Origin: Lachnospiraceae bacterium
Lineage (GTDB): Bacteria > Bacillota_A > Clostridia > Lachnospirales > Lachnospiraceae
Assembly: GCA_009774465.1 (NCBI GenBank)
Contig: VSNT01000002.1
Location: forward strand, 1-64,000
Length of the DNA stretch: 64,000 bases
Reading direction: 5' to 3'
In this document: piece after piece, positions 34,024-42,071 of the stretch
How the letters are laid out: each line of letters starts with the position of its first letter
Numbering within the stretch: the stretch's first letter is position 1
The notes under the pieces: model-generated
Database searches by the model: none
Seen by the model: the letters and a program-made list of their open reading frames with translations, nothing else
What the model was told of the DNA's origin: nothing
Translations under genes and position numbers: made by a program

Positions 34024-34041
34024 CTTATCCTGATTTTACTT

Positions 34042-34470
34042 TTATGAATGCATTACCCCGTCTCCGCCCATAAGGCGAGTCATTTCTTCTATGCGCTCCA
34101 TTGGAAAAGGAGGCATTGCCAGCGGCTTTAAGGCAATGGACATAAGTTTCATTGGGTTGTCATCCGCTGCCACACGGTTGGAGCTGAACGCTCCGCACAT
34201 TCTGCAGCGGTGAATAATTGCCCACTCTCCGTTTTTTCTCACCCACACAGCAACTGCATCCATATACCCGCCACAGTCCGCTTCCCGGTCTCCCGGGGTA
34301 ATATCAACATGAAGACTGGTCAGACAATTGGGACAGTGGTTTCTATGATCACCGCCTGCCCCCTGCGGCACTACTTCTCTCCCACAGACCTTGCAGGTAA
34401 ATATCTCGTTACAGGGATGCTTTTTATAATATCCTTTTTCAAAGGATATTCTTTTATTTTCTCTATTCAA
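34042..34470 (-). CDS. RNHCP domain protein
   Basis: A 142-residue zinc-binding-type protein. The RNHCP signature is visible as DHRNHCPNCLTSLHVD near residues 41-56, with a paired CKVCG upstream and HRCRMCGAFSSNRVAADDNP later, together giving a multi-cysteine metal site. The start is a TTG at 34470 preceded by AGGGGAAA. The family is conserved in Firmicutes and of unknown function. It is 19 bases after the CD3324-type gene, on the same transcript. Confidence 0.9.
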   Translation of the reverse strand: MNRENKRISFEKGYYKKHPCNEIFTCKVCGREVVPQGAGGDHRNHCPNCLTSLHVDITPGDREADCGGYMDAVAVWVRKNGEWAIIHRCRMCGAFSSNRVAADDNPMKLMSIALKPLAMPPFPMERIEEMTRLMGGDGVMHS

Positions 34471-34489
34471 TTTTATTTCCCCTTATATA

Positions 34490-34687
34490 TCAAAACTCCT
34501 TTTTGATTTTATATTTTCTGAAAATAGCGTCATTTCTGGACTGCAGGCTGTCACGTATTCCTGTTCCCGAACCCCAGCAGCGCTTTTCACCTTTCCTCGG
34601 AACATAAAGCAGCTCGCCATCAATATACTGCCAAATTAATTCAAGCACTTCTTCCGGCAGAACATCTTCTGCCTTTACATAGCCCAT
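34490..34687 (-). CDS. CD3324 family protein, C-terminally shortened
   Basis: A 65-residue protein opening MGYVKAEDVLPEEVLELIWQ and containing IDGELLYVPRKGEKRCWG, which matches the CD3324 family of small clostridial proteins. Members I know continue with a helix-turn-helix of ~25 residues after a segment like NEQIYEEYL; here the protein ends at FRKYKIKKEF without it. It may be truncated or a short variant. Confidence 0.75.
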   Translation of the reverse strand: MGYVKAEDVLPEEVLELIWQYIDGELLYVPRKGEKRCWGSGTGIRDSLQSRNDAIFRKYKIKKEF

Positions 34688-34741
34688 GATTGCCCTCCTA
34701 AAAACTTTTCTTCAGGTATGCAATGGCTATAACAATCATTT

Positions 34742-34924
34742 TCATATGCTTGCAATAGCCACCGCTATGCAATCACAACACAATCCTTCTTCATTCAAAA
34801 TTCCTCCTGTTTCTTTTATATCCTCATTTAAGCAAACATGCACTGTTCCGTCAACCTCGAATTTTACTTTAACCAAACACGTTCTGCTGCTTACGAAAGT
34901 GTCCTGGAAAAATATTCCCTGCAT
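34742..34924 (-). CDS. possible small protein, 60 residues
   Basis: An open frame starting within the 3' end of the LysR gene (34-base overlap). The middle (KVKFEVDGTVHVCLNEDIKE) has natural-looking codon choice and amphipathic beta pattern, and a CC pair follows. No ribosome-binding site is clear. Could be a genuine small gene or chance. Confidence 0.3.
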   Translation of the reverse strand: MQGIFFQDTFVSSRTCLVKVKFEVDGTVHVCLNEDIKETGGILNEEGLCCDCIAVAIASI

Positions 34925-35781
34925 AGCTGTAGAAATAATTTCAATAAAGGCTTTCCTTTTACACTTTTATAATATGCCCCATAGGAAAGCATATCCGCAC
35001 CGTTAATGGGAATATAAGCCAGCCCCCGATCCGCCATATCTGTCAGCTTTGGAAGAATTGCAATTCCAAATCCGGCCTTTGCCAGCAGCAGAGCCGCTTC
35101 CGGCGTATCACAAAGCATCAAATCCGTAACAGCTTTGTCCTTTGTCAATTCATGACAAATGTCATTCAGTCTTCCTGGACATCTTTGAGGCTCTATCAAA
35201 ATAATTCTTTCGCTTGCCAAATCTTTCTTTGTCAAATGTGATTTAGCTGCCATTGGATGCTGCACTGTCATAATCCCCATTACCGGAATCCTTACAAATT
35301 CCCTGTATGTACCATAGCTTTCCTTTTTATTTTTCTCCTGAAAACTAATGATAACATCTACCAGTTCCTCAGCCAGAAGCTGAAACAGATGCTGAAAAGG
35401 TATCACCTGAAAAACAGGATGTATCACGGGATATTCCTGTTTCATTCCTTTTAAGACCTCCGGAAGAAGCATAAGCTCATCATGGGAATGGCATCCAATA
35501 CAAAAGGGCAGACTTTCCTTACTGTTATGCTCCTGAAAGCGTTTTTTTGTAAAATATATCATGTTAAGGATACTGCGCGCATCATTAAGAAAAACATGCC
35601 CCTCCGGCGTCAGCCGCACTATCCGCGTTGTACGCTTAAACAACTGCACATCCATTTCTTCCTCCAATGCCCGTATCTGCTGCGTTACCGCCGGCTGCGT
35701 CACACTCAGCTTTCCGGCTGCCTTTGCAAAACTCAGCGTTTCCGCGACTGCAAGAAAACATTCAAGCTGCATGGTTGTCAT
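34891..35781 (-). CDS. LysR family transcriptional regulator
   Basis: A 296-residue regulator with an N-terminal winged helix-turn-helix (MQLECFLAVAETLSFAKAAG, LSVTQPAVTQQIRALEEEM) and a C-terminal periplasmic-binding-like effector domain from about 90. It is divergent from the MATE gene at 35905 with 123 bp between start codons, the classic arrangement for LysR control of its neighbour. Effector unknown. Confidence 0.94.
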   Translation of the reverse strand: MTTMQLECFLAVAETLSFAKAAGKLSVTQPAVTQQIRALEEEMDVQLFKRTTRIVRLTPEGHVFLNDARSILNMIYFTKKRFQEHNSKESLPFCIGCHSHDELMLLPEVLKGMKQEYPVIHPVFQVIPFQHLFQLLAEELVDVIISFQEKNKKESYGTYREFVRIPVMGIMTVQHPMAAKSHLTKKDLASERIILIEPQRCPGRLNDICHELTKDKAVTDLMLCDTPEAALLLAKAGFGIAILPKLTDMADRGLAYIPINGADMLSYGAYYKSVKGKPLLKLFLQLCREYFSRTLS

Positions 35782-35904
35782 GGTTTTTCTCCTGTATTTA
35801 TTAGTTTTTCTTATTAATTATAACAAATTTTAAATTCACATCCAAGGAAAATGTATGTATCATTAAGATATTTGAATCTTAAAATAGCAGGAGGAATTCC
35901 AATT

Positions 35905-37275
35905 ATGAATAAAGAAACAGCAATTAATCCATTTGGAACAGAACGTATCGGAACATTGACTGTCCGTTATGCTGTTCCCAGCGTCATTTCCCTTGTTGTA
36001 AATTCTCTTTACAATATGGTAGATCAGGTGTTTATCGGACAGGGCGTAGGATATCTGGGAAATGCCGCCACCAATGTTATTATGCCTATGACGCTTATTT
36101 TAATGGCTATTGCCATGATGCTTGGAAATGGCGCTTCCTCTTTCATGAGCCTTCATCTGGGAAAAGGAGAGCCTGAAAAAGCGGCAAAAAGTGTAGGGAA
36201 TATGGTAACATTAACAATAGGATGCAGCATACTTTTTCTGATTCTGTTTGAAATTTTCCTGGAGCCCTCCTGCTGGCTGTTTGGTGCCAGAGGCGAGGTC
36301 ACATCCTATGCAGTAGATTATGGTAGAATTATCGTGCTTGGCTTTCCTGTCTTTATGATAGGCGTAGGATTTGGGAATGTTATTCGGGCAGACGGGCGCC
36401 CCAAAGCCAGCATGACCGGCATGTTGATTGGCTGTATCACAAATATAATTCTTGATCCTGTATTTATCTTTGTATTTCACTTAGGTGTTAAAGGCGCTGC
36501 CTGGGCCACTATCATAGGACAGTTACTGAATGCGGTATTTTACATCATCTGCCTGTTTCGCCTGAAATCCATTAAATTAGGCAAAACAGATTTTGCCCTT
36601 GATATCGCTATCGTTAAAAAAATTGTTTCACTGGGCATGTCTTCCTTTTTTATGCAGATTGCCGGAACAGTCGTTATTGCCATCCAAAATAACCTGCTGG
36701 TCAAATATGGTGCAAAATCTGTCTATGGAAGCGACATTCCTATGGCGGCACTGGGCATCACCATGAAAACCAGTCAACTAATTACCAGTATCGCCCTGGG
36801 TATCGCTTCCGGTGTCCAGCCTATTTTAGGTTACAATTATGGAAGCGGGCAATATGATCGGGTAAAGCAGGCTTTCAAACTCTCCCTTAGCTCCTGCACT
36901 GCAATCATGTTCATTGCACTATTTATATTTCAGATATTTCCGGAAACAATCATCAATATCTTTGGTCAGGAATCTGAACTTTATATGGAATTTGCAGTGA
37001 AATGCTTCCGCATTTACCTGTTGGCCTGCTTTATGATTCCTTCCGGAATGGTAATCGGCATTTTTTATCAGGCAATCGGAAAGCCAATCCCCTCTATGGT
37101 GCTTTCCTTGTCCAGACAAATCATTTTCCTCATTCCATCAATGTTTATTTTAAGTGCATTTATGGGAATCGATGGCATTTTATGGGCCGGTCCGGTTTCA
37201 GATGCACTTTCCGGAATTTTATCTCTTATCGTTATTCGGGCAGGGTGGAACCAAATTTTTCATCCAAATACCTGA
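35905..37275 (+). CDS. MATE family efflux transporter
   Basis: A 456-residue, 12-helix MATE protein, in the MepA-like group (NPFGTERIGTLTVRYAVPS at the N terminus, then SLYNMVDQVFIGQGVGYLG). Start ATG 35905 follows AGGAGGAATTCC. Divergent from the LysR regulator, which probably controls it. Its 3' end overlaps the convergent epimerase gene by 44 bases. Different from the MATE protein at 19558 in sequence and length. Confidence 0.94.
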   Translation: MNKETAINPFGTERIGTLTVRYAVPSVISLVVNSLYNMVDQVFIGQGVGYLGNAATNVIMPMTLILMAIAMMLGNGASSFMSLHLGKGEPEKAAKSVGNMVTLTIGCSILFLILFEIFLEPSCWLFGARGEVTSYAVDYGRIIVLGFPVFMIGVGFGNVIRADGRPKASMTGMLIGCITNIILDPVFIFVFHLGVKGAAWATIIGQLLNAVFYIICLFRLKSIKLGKTDFALDIAIVKKIVSLGMSSFFMQIAGTVVIAIQNNLLVKYGAKSVYGSDIPMAALGITMKTSQLITSIALGIASGVQPILGYNYGSGQYDRVKQAFKLSLSSCTAIMFIALFIFQIFPETIINIFGQESELYMEFAVKCFRIYLLACFMIPSGMVIGIFYQAIGKPIPSMVLSLSRQIIFLIPSMFILSAFMGIDGILWAGPVSDALSGILSLIVIRAGWNQIFHPNT

Positions 37276-38149
37276 TATAATCCTTTTTATTTACTTCCTC
37301 CTTATGCCCCTGATACCACAGATAAGATTCCTCAAGCCCCTCCTGCAGGGAAAGTGTATTGGAAATCAAACTACGCTGTTTTTCCACATCAAGCCTGTAT
37401 TCATAGTCATGAAAAGAAAAGTATTCCCTGGGATTAACGTCCAGATAGACCTCTGCAAATTCCGGCTTTTTCCCTGCCGCCTCGTAGCAAAGGTTTACCC
37501 ATTCCCGAATGGAAACCGTATCTTCATTTCCGACGTTAAATATATGATTCTCAGGATGTTTTTCCAAAACACTGTCTATGCATCTGCATAAGTCCATCAC
37601 GTGAAAAAACTGCAGCTTCATTTCACCCTTTCGCGGCAGGTAAAATTTCCGGTCTTTTTCCGCACATTCAAACACAAATGCTTCCCGGTACACATTATTT
37701 CCGGGGCCATAAAGATAAGGCGGACGAAATACATAGGCGGAAGGAACCTGCTTTAATAACGCTTTCTCCGCATCAATCTTACCGGTTCCATACGCCCCCC
37801 AATATTTATTTGCTCCTGTTTCCTGCTCTTCCGTAAAGGGCTGAGACAGGTATTCAGGATACACCGCGCTTGAGCTGATCAGAATATAATCCTTAAATTC
37901 TCCTAATGCATCCAGCAATTGCTCTACATCTTCACCTGTATATGCTGTAACATCCAGTACCGCATCAAAGGTATATCCCTTTAATTTATCGCCGGGATCA
38001 TGCCTGTCCCCCTCAATCAGAACAGCTCCCTTCGGCTGAGGATGATGATTTCTGTTAAGCACATATACCTCGTTTCCTGCTTTTATATAATACTCTGCAA
38101 TATATTTACTGACAAATACCGTCCCGCCTGTCACTAATATCTTTTTCAT
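37232..38149 (-). CDS. NAD-dependent epimerase/dehydratase family protein
   Basis: A 305-residue extended short-chain dehydrogenase. Rossmann motif MKKILVTGGTVFVSKYIAEYY at the N terminus (TGGxxxxS variant, where the usual motif is GxxGxxG). A later YWGAYGTGKIDAEKAL segment provides the Y-x3-K catalytic pair. Most like the group with isoflavone-reductase or RNA-binding CSP41 relatives. ATG 38149 follows CGGAGGAGA. It lies 19 bases downstream of the QueG-like gene; no pathway link is evident. Confidence 0.88.
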   Translation of the reverse strand: MKKILVTGGTVFVSKYIAEYYIKAGNEVYVLNRNHHPQPKGAVLIEGDRHDPGDKLKGYTFDAVLDVTAYTGEDVEQLLDALGEFKDYILISSSAVYPEYLSQPFTEEQETGANKYWGAYGTGKIDAEKALLKQVPSAYVFRPPYLYGPGNNVYREAFVFECAEKDRKFYLPRKGEMKLQFFHVMDLCRCIDSVLEKHPENHIFNVGNEDTVSIREWVNLCYEAAGKKPEFAEVYLDVNPREYFSFHDYEYRLDVEKQRSLISNTLSLQEGLEESYLWYQGHKEEVNKKDYIRYLDEKFGSTLPE

Positions 38150-38168
38150 AATCCTTATCTCCTCCGGC

Positions 38169-38840
38169 TTAAATCTGATACCCCAGGTTATATGGACAGA
38201 TATCTCTGCACTGATGGCAGGAAATCTCCCAGTTTTTTGTTTCTTCATTATCTCCAAACGCATGATCCCAGCAAACCTGCTGCTTTATTTCCGAATACTC
38301 TAACGCATTCACAGGACATGCCTTTACACACAAATTACAGTCGTTACATATTTTTTCAAGCTCAGGATCAGGCTGTAGTTTTGCTTCTGTTAAAACTGCC
38401 CCAAGCCAGACCATACTGCCAAACTCCGGCGTAATCAGCAAAGAATGTCTGCCTATGGTTCCTAATCCCGCTGCCTGCGCCGCATGTTTTTGAGAAATAA
38501 TGGAACGCCACCTTTTTGTCTTACTGTCCCACTGGCTTTCATTGGTGGGTATTGGTATTGCCGCTATGCACAGCTTGTCCATTTCAATGCAAAAATCCAG
38601 CGCAATAGCATCCATTTTAGCAGTAATGGAATTCCTCACTCTGGTATAAGGAACTGCTGTTTTACAGGAAAGGACACCTGCCGGAAACCTGCACGCAAAA
38701 GAAATCACAGATTGGCAGGTGGGAAAAACATCAAGGGGATGATATCCTTCTGGAGCATCTTCAAACCTGTTAACATCTGCCACCCCGCACAGGTCTGCGC
38801 CTAAGGAAAACATAATACTTTTTACTTTGCTGCTGTCCAT
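38169..38840 (-). CDS. QueG-like double 4Fe-4S protein, short form
   Basis: A 223-residue protein with two ferredoxin-type clusters in its C-terminal part: CNDCNLCVKACPVNAL and CHQCRDICPYNLGY. The N-terminal region (LGADLCGVADVNRFEDAP) resembles the corrinoid-binding part of epoxyqueuosine reductase. It lacks the C-terminal HEAT repeats of QueG (about 310-380 residues), so it is better called QueG-like. It overlaps no gene; the epimerase follows at 19 bases. Confidence 0.85.
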   Translation of the reverse strand: MDSSKVKSIMFSLGADLCGVADVNRFEDAPEGYHPLDVFPTCQSVISFACRFPAGVLSCKTAVPYTRVRNSITAKMDAIALDFCIEMDKLCIAAIPIPTNESQWDSKTKRWRSIISQKHAAQAAGLGTIGRHSLLITPEFGSMVWLGAVLTEAKLQPDPELEKICNDCNLCVKACPVNALEYSEIKQQVCWDHAFGDNEETKNWEISCHQCRDICPYNLGYQI

Positions 38841-38865
38841 TTTTTACCTCCAATAAATATTTAAG

Positions 38866-38895
38866 TTGACATCTACCCCCAAATAAATATACTAT
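38866..38895 (+). promoter_or_regulatory. promoter of the small membrane protein gene
   Basis: A consensus TTGACA at 38866-38871 and TACTAT at 38890-38895, 18-base spacer, 70 bp before the start codon. Confidence 0.6.
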
Positions 38896-38964
38896 GACTA
38901 TACACCATCCAATTAAATATGGAACCAATACACAGCTTATAAAATATGGAAGGAGAAATATAAA

Positions 38965-39261
38965 ATGTGGATTTTATTTGGCACCGCCAGCATTGTTTTT
39001 ACTGCCTTAAATTTATGGCTTTCTTTTCGTAACCACCGTTTGGCAGGCTGGACATCTCTATGTGCACTTTCTTTCACAGCACTCACCATTCTTGCCCAGT
39101 ACTTTCTGATAAACAACTGGGTGCGGAAGGAAGACTGGACCGCGCTTATGGATGTAGTTCCAACTATGAACAGCAGCTTAACAGCATACGTTCTTCTGAT
39201 GATTTTTATAAACTTCCTCCCGATGTTACTTAAAAATTCCCGTCAATCCAAAACGAAATGA
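38965..39261 (+). CDS. small three-helix membrane protein
   Basis: A 98-residue protein with three hydrophobic helices (about 2-21, 28-48, 74-90) and basic ends. GGAAGGAG lies 9 bases upstream of the ATG, and a good promoter precedes it. It is a single gene of unknown function between minus-strand neighbours. Confidence 0.75.
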   Translation: MWILFGTASIVFTALNLWLSFRNHRLAGWTSLCALSFTALTILAQYFLINNWVRKEDWTALMDVVPTMNSSLTAYVLLMIFINFLPMLLKNSRQSKTK

Positions 39262-39291
39262 ATAATGCAGTCTTCCAATCAGGATTAATTT

Positions 39292-40269
39292 TTAATCTAT
39301 ATGCTTCCTGTAAACTCTGGCAGACTCACCAGACATATCATCCATCATCTGATAAAATTCACAGCCATATTTTTCATATAATCCCGTATGGCCTGTTGAA
39401 ATAAAGACATCATGTACCTTTTCAGCTTTGGCAAGCCTTTCAACTTCCAAAAACAGTTCTTCCATATAACGATGTCCTCTGTATTTTGGAAAAGTGTAAA
39501 CAAATCCCATCCAGGGCGTCAGTTCTGTGGGCTGTATATCATCCTTTTCCGCATAGGTGCAAAATGAAACGAGTTCATCCCCATTCACCAGCAGAAGCAC
39601 TTTGGACTTTTCTCCTACAGTATTTTTAAACCTGTTTTCATTTAATAATTCATAGAGAAACTGGCCGGCTGCCCAGTCACTTTTCTTTATTTGCTCAAGC
39701 CAATGTTCCTGCCTGTCACAATTATAATAGTCAATTACCTGCATCCCCATTTCCTCCTTAACCAGAGAATACATTTTCATATCCAGCACCCTGCCGTTTT
39801 TCACTGCATTCTTCCGCAGAATTCCCTCCAAATGAAATCCAGCCTTTTCAAGCACACGACAGGAAGCTGCATTATAATCAAAAGGCTCTGCAAATATTCT
39901 GATAATGTCTGTATGTTCAAATATGTAGTTGCAAACCTGTTTTACCGCACTTGTTCCCAGCCCTTTGCCCCAATATGGCTCCCCAATGCAATATCCCATC
40001 TCTGCTGTCCGCGAATGAATATTATCACAGCGGAAAACGCCAATACTCCCAGCCACTTTATCATCAGCAGTAATTGCAAAAGCAAAAGTTTTCGTTGGAT
40101 CTGCCGAGCGCATAGACGAAATAAAATCTTCCCCGTCCTTTTTTGTATATGGATAAGGCAGTCCGTCCCTTAAATTATTTAAAATATTTTTATTGTTCAG
40201 CAATTGAGCCAAATCGGCGGCATCTTCCAACCGCCAGGGCCTTATTGTGCATTTCGCTGTATCCGTCAA
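39292..40269 (-). CDS. tandem GNAT acetyltransferase fusion
   Basis: A 325-residue protein with two GNAT-fold domains. Residues 1-170 are of the RimJ/RimL type (IRPWRLEDAADLA; acetyl-CoA loop EPYWGKGLGTSAVKQV; VLEKAGFHLEG). Residues 175-325 are a second, more divergent GNAT domain (GFVYTFPKYRGHRYMEELFLEV; STGHTGLYEKYGCEF). The start is TTG at 40269, with GGAGG 9 bases upstream; this TTG overlaps the stop of the nucleotidyltransferase pseudogene as TTGA. Substrate unknown; the neighbour suggests antibiotic modification, which is inference. Confidence 0.85.
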   Translation of the reverse strand: MTDTAKCTIRPWRLEDAADLAQLLNNKNILNNLRDGLPYPYTKKDGEDFISSMRSADPTKTFAFAITADDKVAGSIGVFRCDNIHSRTAEMGYCIGEPYWGKGLGTSAVKQVCNYIFEHTDIIRIFAEPFDYNAASCRVLEKAGFHLEGILRKNAVKNGRVLDMKMYSLVKEEMGMQVIDYYNCDRQEHWLEQIKKSDWAAGQFLYELLNENRFKNTVGEKSKVLLLVNGDELVSFCTYAEKDDIQPTELTPWMGFVYTFPKYRGHRYMEELFLEVERLAKAEKVHDVFISTGHTGLYEKYGCEFYQMMDDMSGESARVYRKHID

Positions 40270-41023
40270 GACAGCATACCTCCAATCTTTTTCAGCATAT
40301 ACCCTGCAAATTCTACTGCTTTCTCTTCCCTGACAATCATTTCTTTACCTGAAACATAACATTCAAGGGCTTCAAAAATCAATCCCTGATATTGCGGCTC
40401 CAAGTTCTGCACTCCCCACTGTCCTCCCTGCTTTTTAGAAGTAATCAGCTCATCCTGCACAAAGGCTGCCACTCTGCATAAATTCAAAATCATATAAATG
40501 GGATTTTCCACTATTTCTCTGCATCTTCAATATCAGACCAGATACTATCTATGTAATCTGCTTTAGGCACTTCCGAAAATACTGCCGGAATCTCTTTCCC
40601 ATACAGAGTAATCCCACAGTGCTTAATTATCATAAAATGAGCCGCCAAATCCTTATCCGTTCCTTTCATCCTGCTCACATAATCTAAAGGCTCAGCCATA
40701 AACATCTGCAAATGCATATTGGAAAAATGTAATTCATAGGGAGTAGGATAAAGAAATTTTTCACAGTAAATCTTCCTTACCAAACTCAGCTCAATTCCTT
40801 TCTTTGGCGCCATTCTATTTAACTTTACAACTGCATTCATGAATTCCAGTTTCTGATCATCTGTTATTTCATTTTCAATCACAAAAATTAAGTCTATGTC
40901 GCTTTTATCCGGGTGAAAGCATCCCATTGCCGCCGAACCATGTAAATATATGCCTGTAAGTTCTTCACCAAATATCTGTACACTTACACTGACAATCTTG
41001 TCCAATAACTCCTGATAAACCAT
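40266..41023 (-). pseudogene. aminoglycoside nucleotidyltransferase (ANT(9)/AadA-like), frameshifted
   Basis: Two adjacent frames rebuild one ANT(9)/ANT(3'')-type enzyme. Frame one (41023-40511, 170 residues) holds the nucleotidyltransferase motif LHGSAAMGCFHPDKSDIDLIF and ends ...WSDIEDAEK*. The second frame (from 40511) continues ENPIYMILNLCRVAAF and SKKQGGQWG, the C-terminal domain (DUF4111). The junction reads GAGAAATAGTGG, and inserting one purine would read E-E-I-V-E-N-P and restore the expected DIEDA..E.NP sequence. A one-base deletion, or a sequencing error, inactivates it. Intact family members adenylate aminoglycosides; drug and activity of this copy are unknown. Confidence 0.85.
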
Positions 41024-41234
41024 ATCAATTTGTCTCCTTTACCGCGGCATGACATCATTATACCAGTTCTTTTATGGTTTTTCCAGATTAGTAAAACCGG
41101 AAGTTCAGGAGAACAATGGGAAAATACCATATGCTGTCGCATGGCTTTGAGAAAGATAGAACTTATACGGACAGCAGGACTTTGTTTGAAGACAGGCATA
41201 TACCAAACGAATTTTATTTTTATAAAAAAATAGT

Positions 41235-41273
41235 ACAGGTACTGTTGACAAATTGGAATGGTACCTGTATTAT
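41235..41273 (+). promoter_or_regulatory. promoter and palindromic operator of the MarR regulator
   Basis: A near-consensus promoter: TTGACA (41245-41250), 17-base spacer, TATTAT (41268-41273). ACAGGTAC (41235-41242) and GTACCTGT (41261-41268) are exact inverted repeats flanking the -35 and touching the -10. AAGTACCAGTAC follows near 41293. The arrangement suggests autorepression by the MarR protein. Confidence 0.8.
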
Positions 41274-41322
41274 ATTAGATAAACAAAGATACAAGTACCA
41301 GTACAAAATAAAGGGGCATGAT

Positions 41323-41985
41323 ATGGATGATGTGTATACAGCTATTTATGAAAAGCTCTCCACACTGCAATGGCTCATGAAACGCCGCCAGATGTTCAGT
41401 CAGGCTCAGTCCGGACCATTTGCCGATCCGACCAGAGGGCAGGGGAGAATCCTTGCAATGCTGAAAATCCAGCCGGAAATTAAGACAAGGGAACTGGCGT
41501 ATCTGCTGGGCATTCGGCAGCAATCGCTGAACGAGCTGTTGAATAAGCTGGAAAAGAGCGGTCATGTGGAGCGTGGGCCCTTTGAAGAAGACAGGCGGGT
41601 TATGGTTGTCCGGCTGACAGAAAAGGGCAGGGAAGTACAACAGCCGGAAACGGATTATCAGGAAGTTCTGGATTGTCTGTCAGCGGAAGAACTGCAGCAG
41701 TTTGGGGAATATTTAGACAGGATTATTGCAGCGTTTGGAATACAGGAGGTTGATAGCAGCGAGGAAGGCAGTATAACAGACTGGATGGCCAAGGCAAGAG
41801 AGCGTATGGGCGAGGAACAGTTTGAGCAGTTGATGTCTATGCGGGAGAGGGCATTTGGCCCCTTTGGGAGAGGAAGAAAACCGGCAGATATTCCGGGAGC
41901 AGAACGTTTTTCACCGAATTATGATGGTTTCATTCCGGACAGGGGCGTATTTGGCGCATTTGGCGGCAGATCGAAAAATGAATAA
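41323..41985 (+). CDS. MarR family transcriptional regulator
   Basis: A 220-residue regulator. The winged helix-turn-helix (about 35-125) contains QGRILAMLKIQPEIKTRELA and LGIRQQSLNELLNKLEKSG followed by the wing EEDRRVMVVRLTEKG. A C-terminal extension of ~75 residues, Gly/Arg-rich at the end, is unusual. ATG 41323 follows AAAGGGG; an upstream frame to 41116 is not coding. It precedes two ABC transporters from which it is separated by a strong terminator, so the transporter genes may be read through or have their own promoter. Confidence 0.9.
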   Translation: MDDVYTAIYEKLSTLQWLMKRRQMFSQAQSGPFADPTRGQGRILAMLKIQPEIKTRELAYLLGIRQQSLNELLNKLEKSGHVERGPFEEDRRVMVVRLTEKGREVQQPETDYQEVLDCLSAEELQQFGEYLDRIIAAFGIQEVDSSEEGSITDWMAKARERMGEEQFEQLMSMRERAFGPFGRGRKPADIPGAERFSPNYDGFIPDRGVFGAFGGRSKNE

Positions 41986-42013
41986 CTTAAAGGCACTATA
42001 GAATCTATAGCGA

Positions 42014-42053
42014 TAAGTCCTATGGGAATAAAACCCATAGGACTTAATTTTTT
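42014..42053 (+). terminator. strong intrinsic terminator before the ABC operon
   Basis: TAAGTCCTATGGG and CCCATAGGACTTA form a 13-bp perfect stem with a 7-base loop, followed by ATTTTTT. A smaller CTATAG/CTATAG palindrome lies at 41996-42010. It terminates the MarR transcript and may attenuate the ABC genes. Confidence 0.93.
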
Positions 42054-42071
42054 GAACAGGGAGGAAAAGCA

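Noticed and set aside
40266..40511. 81-residue protein annotated as an independent small gene
   Set aside because: It aligns with the C-terminal domain of the nucleotidyltransferase and is joined to the upstream frame by a one-base deletion, so it is a piece of the pseudogene.
41116..41322. Upstream extension of the MarR frame to 41116
   Set aside because: It covers the promoter and operator; the ATG at 41323 has a good ribosome-binding site and a family-typical start.
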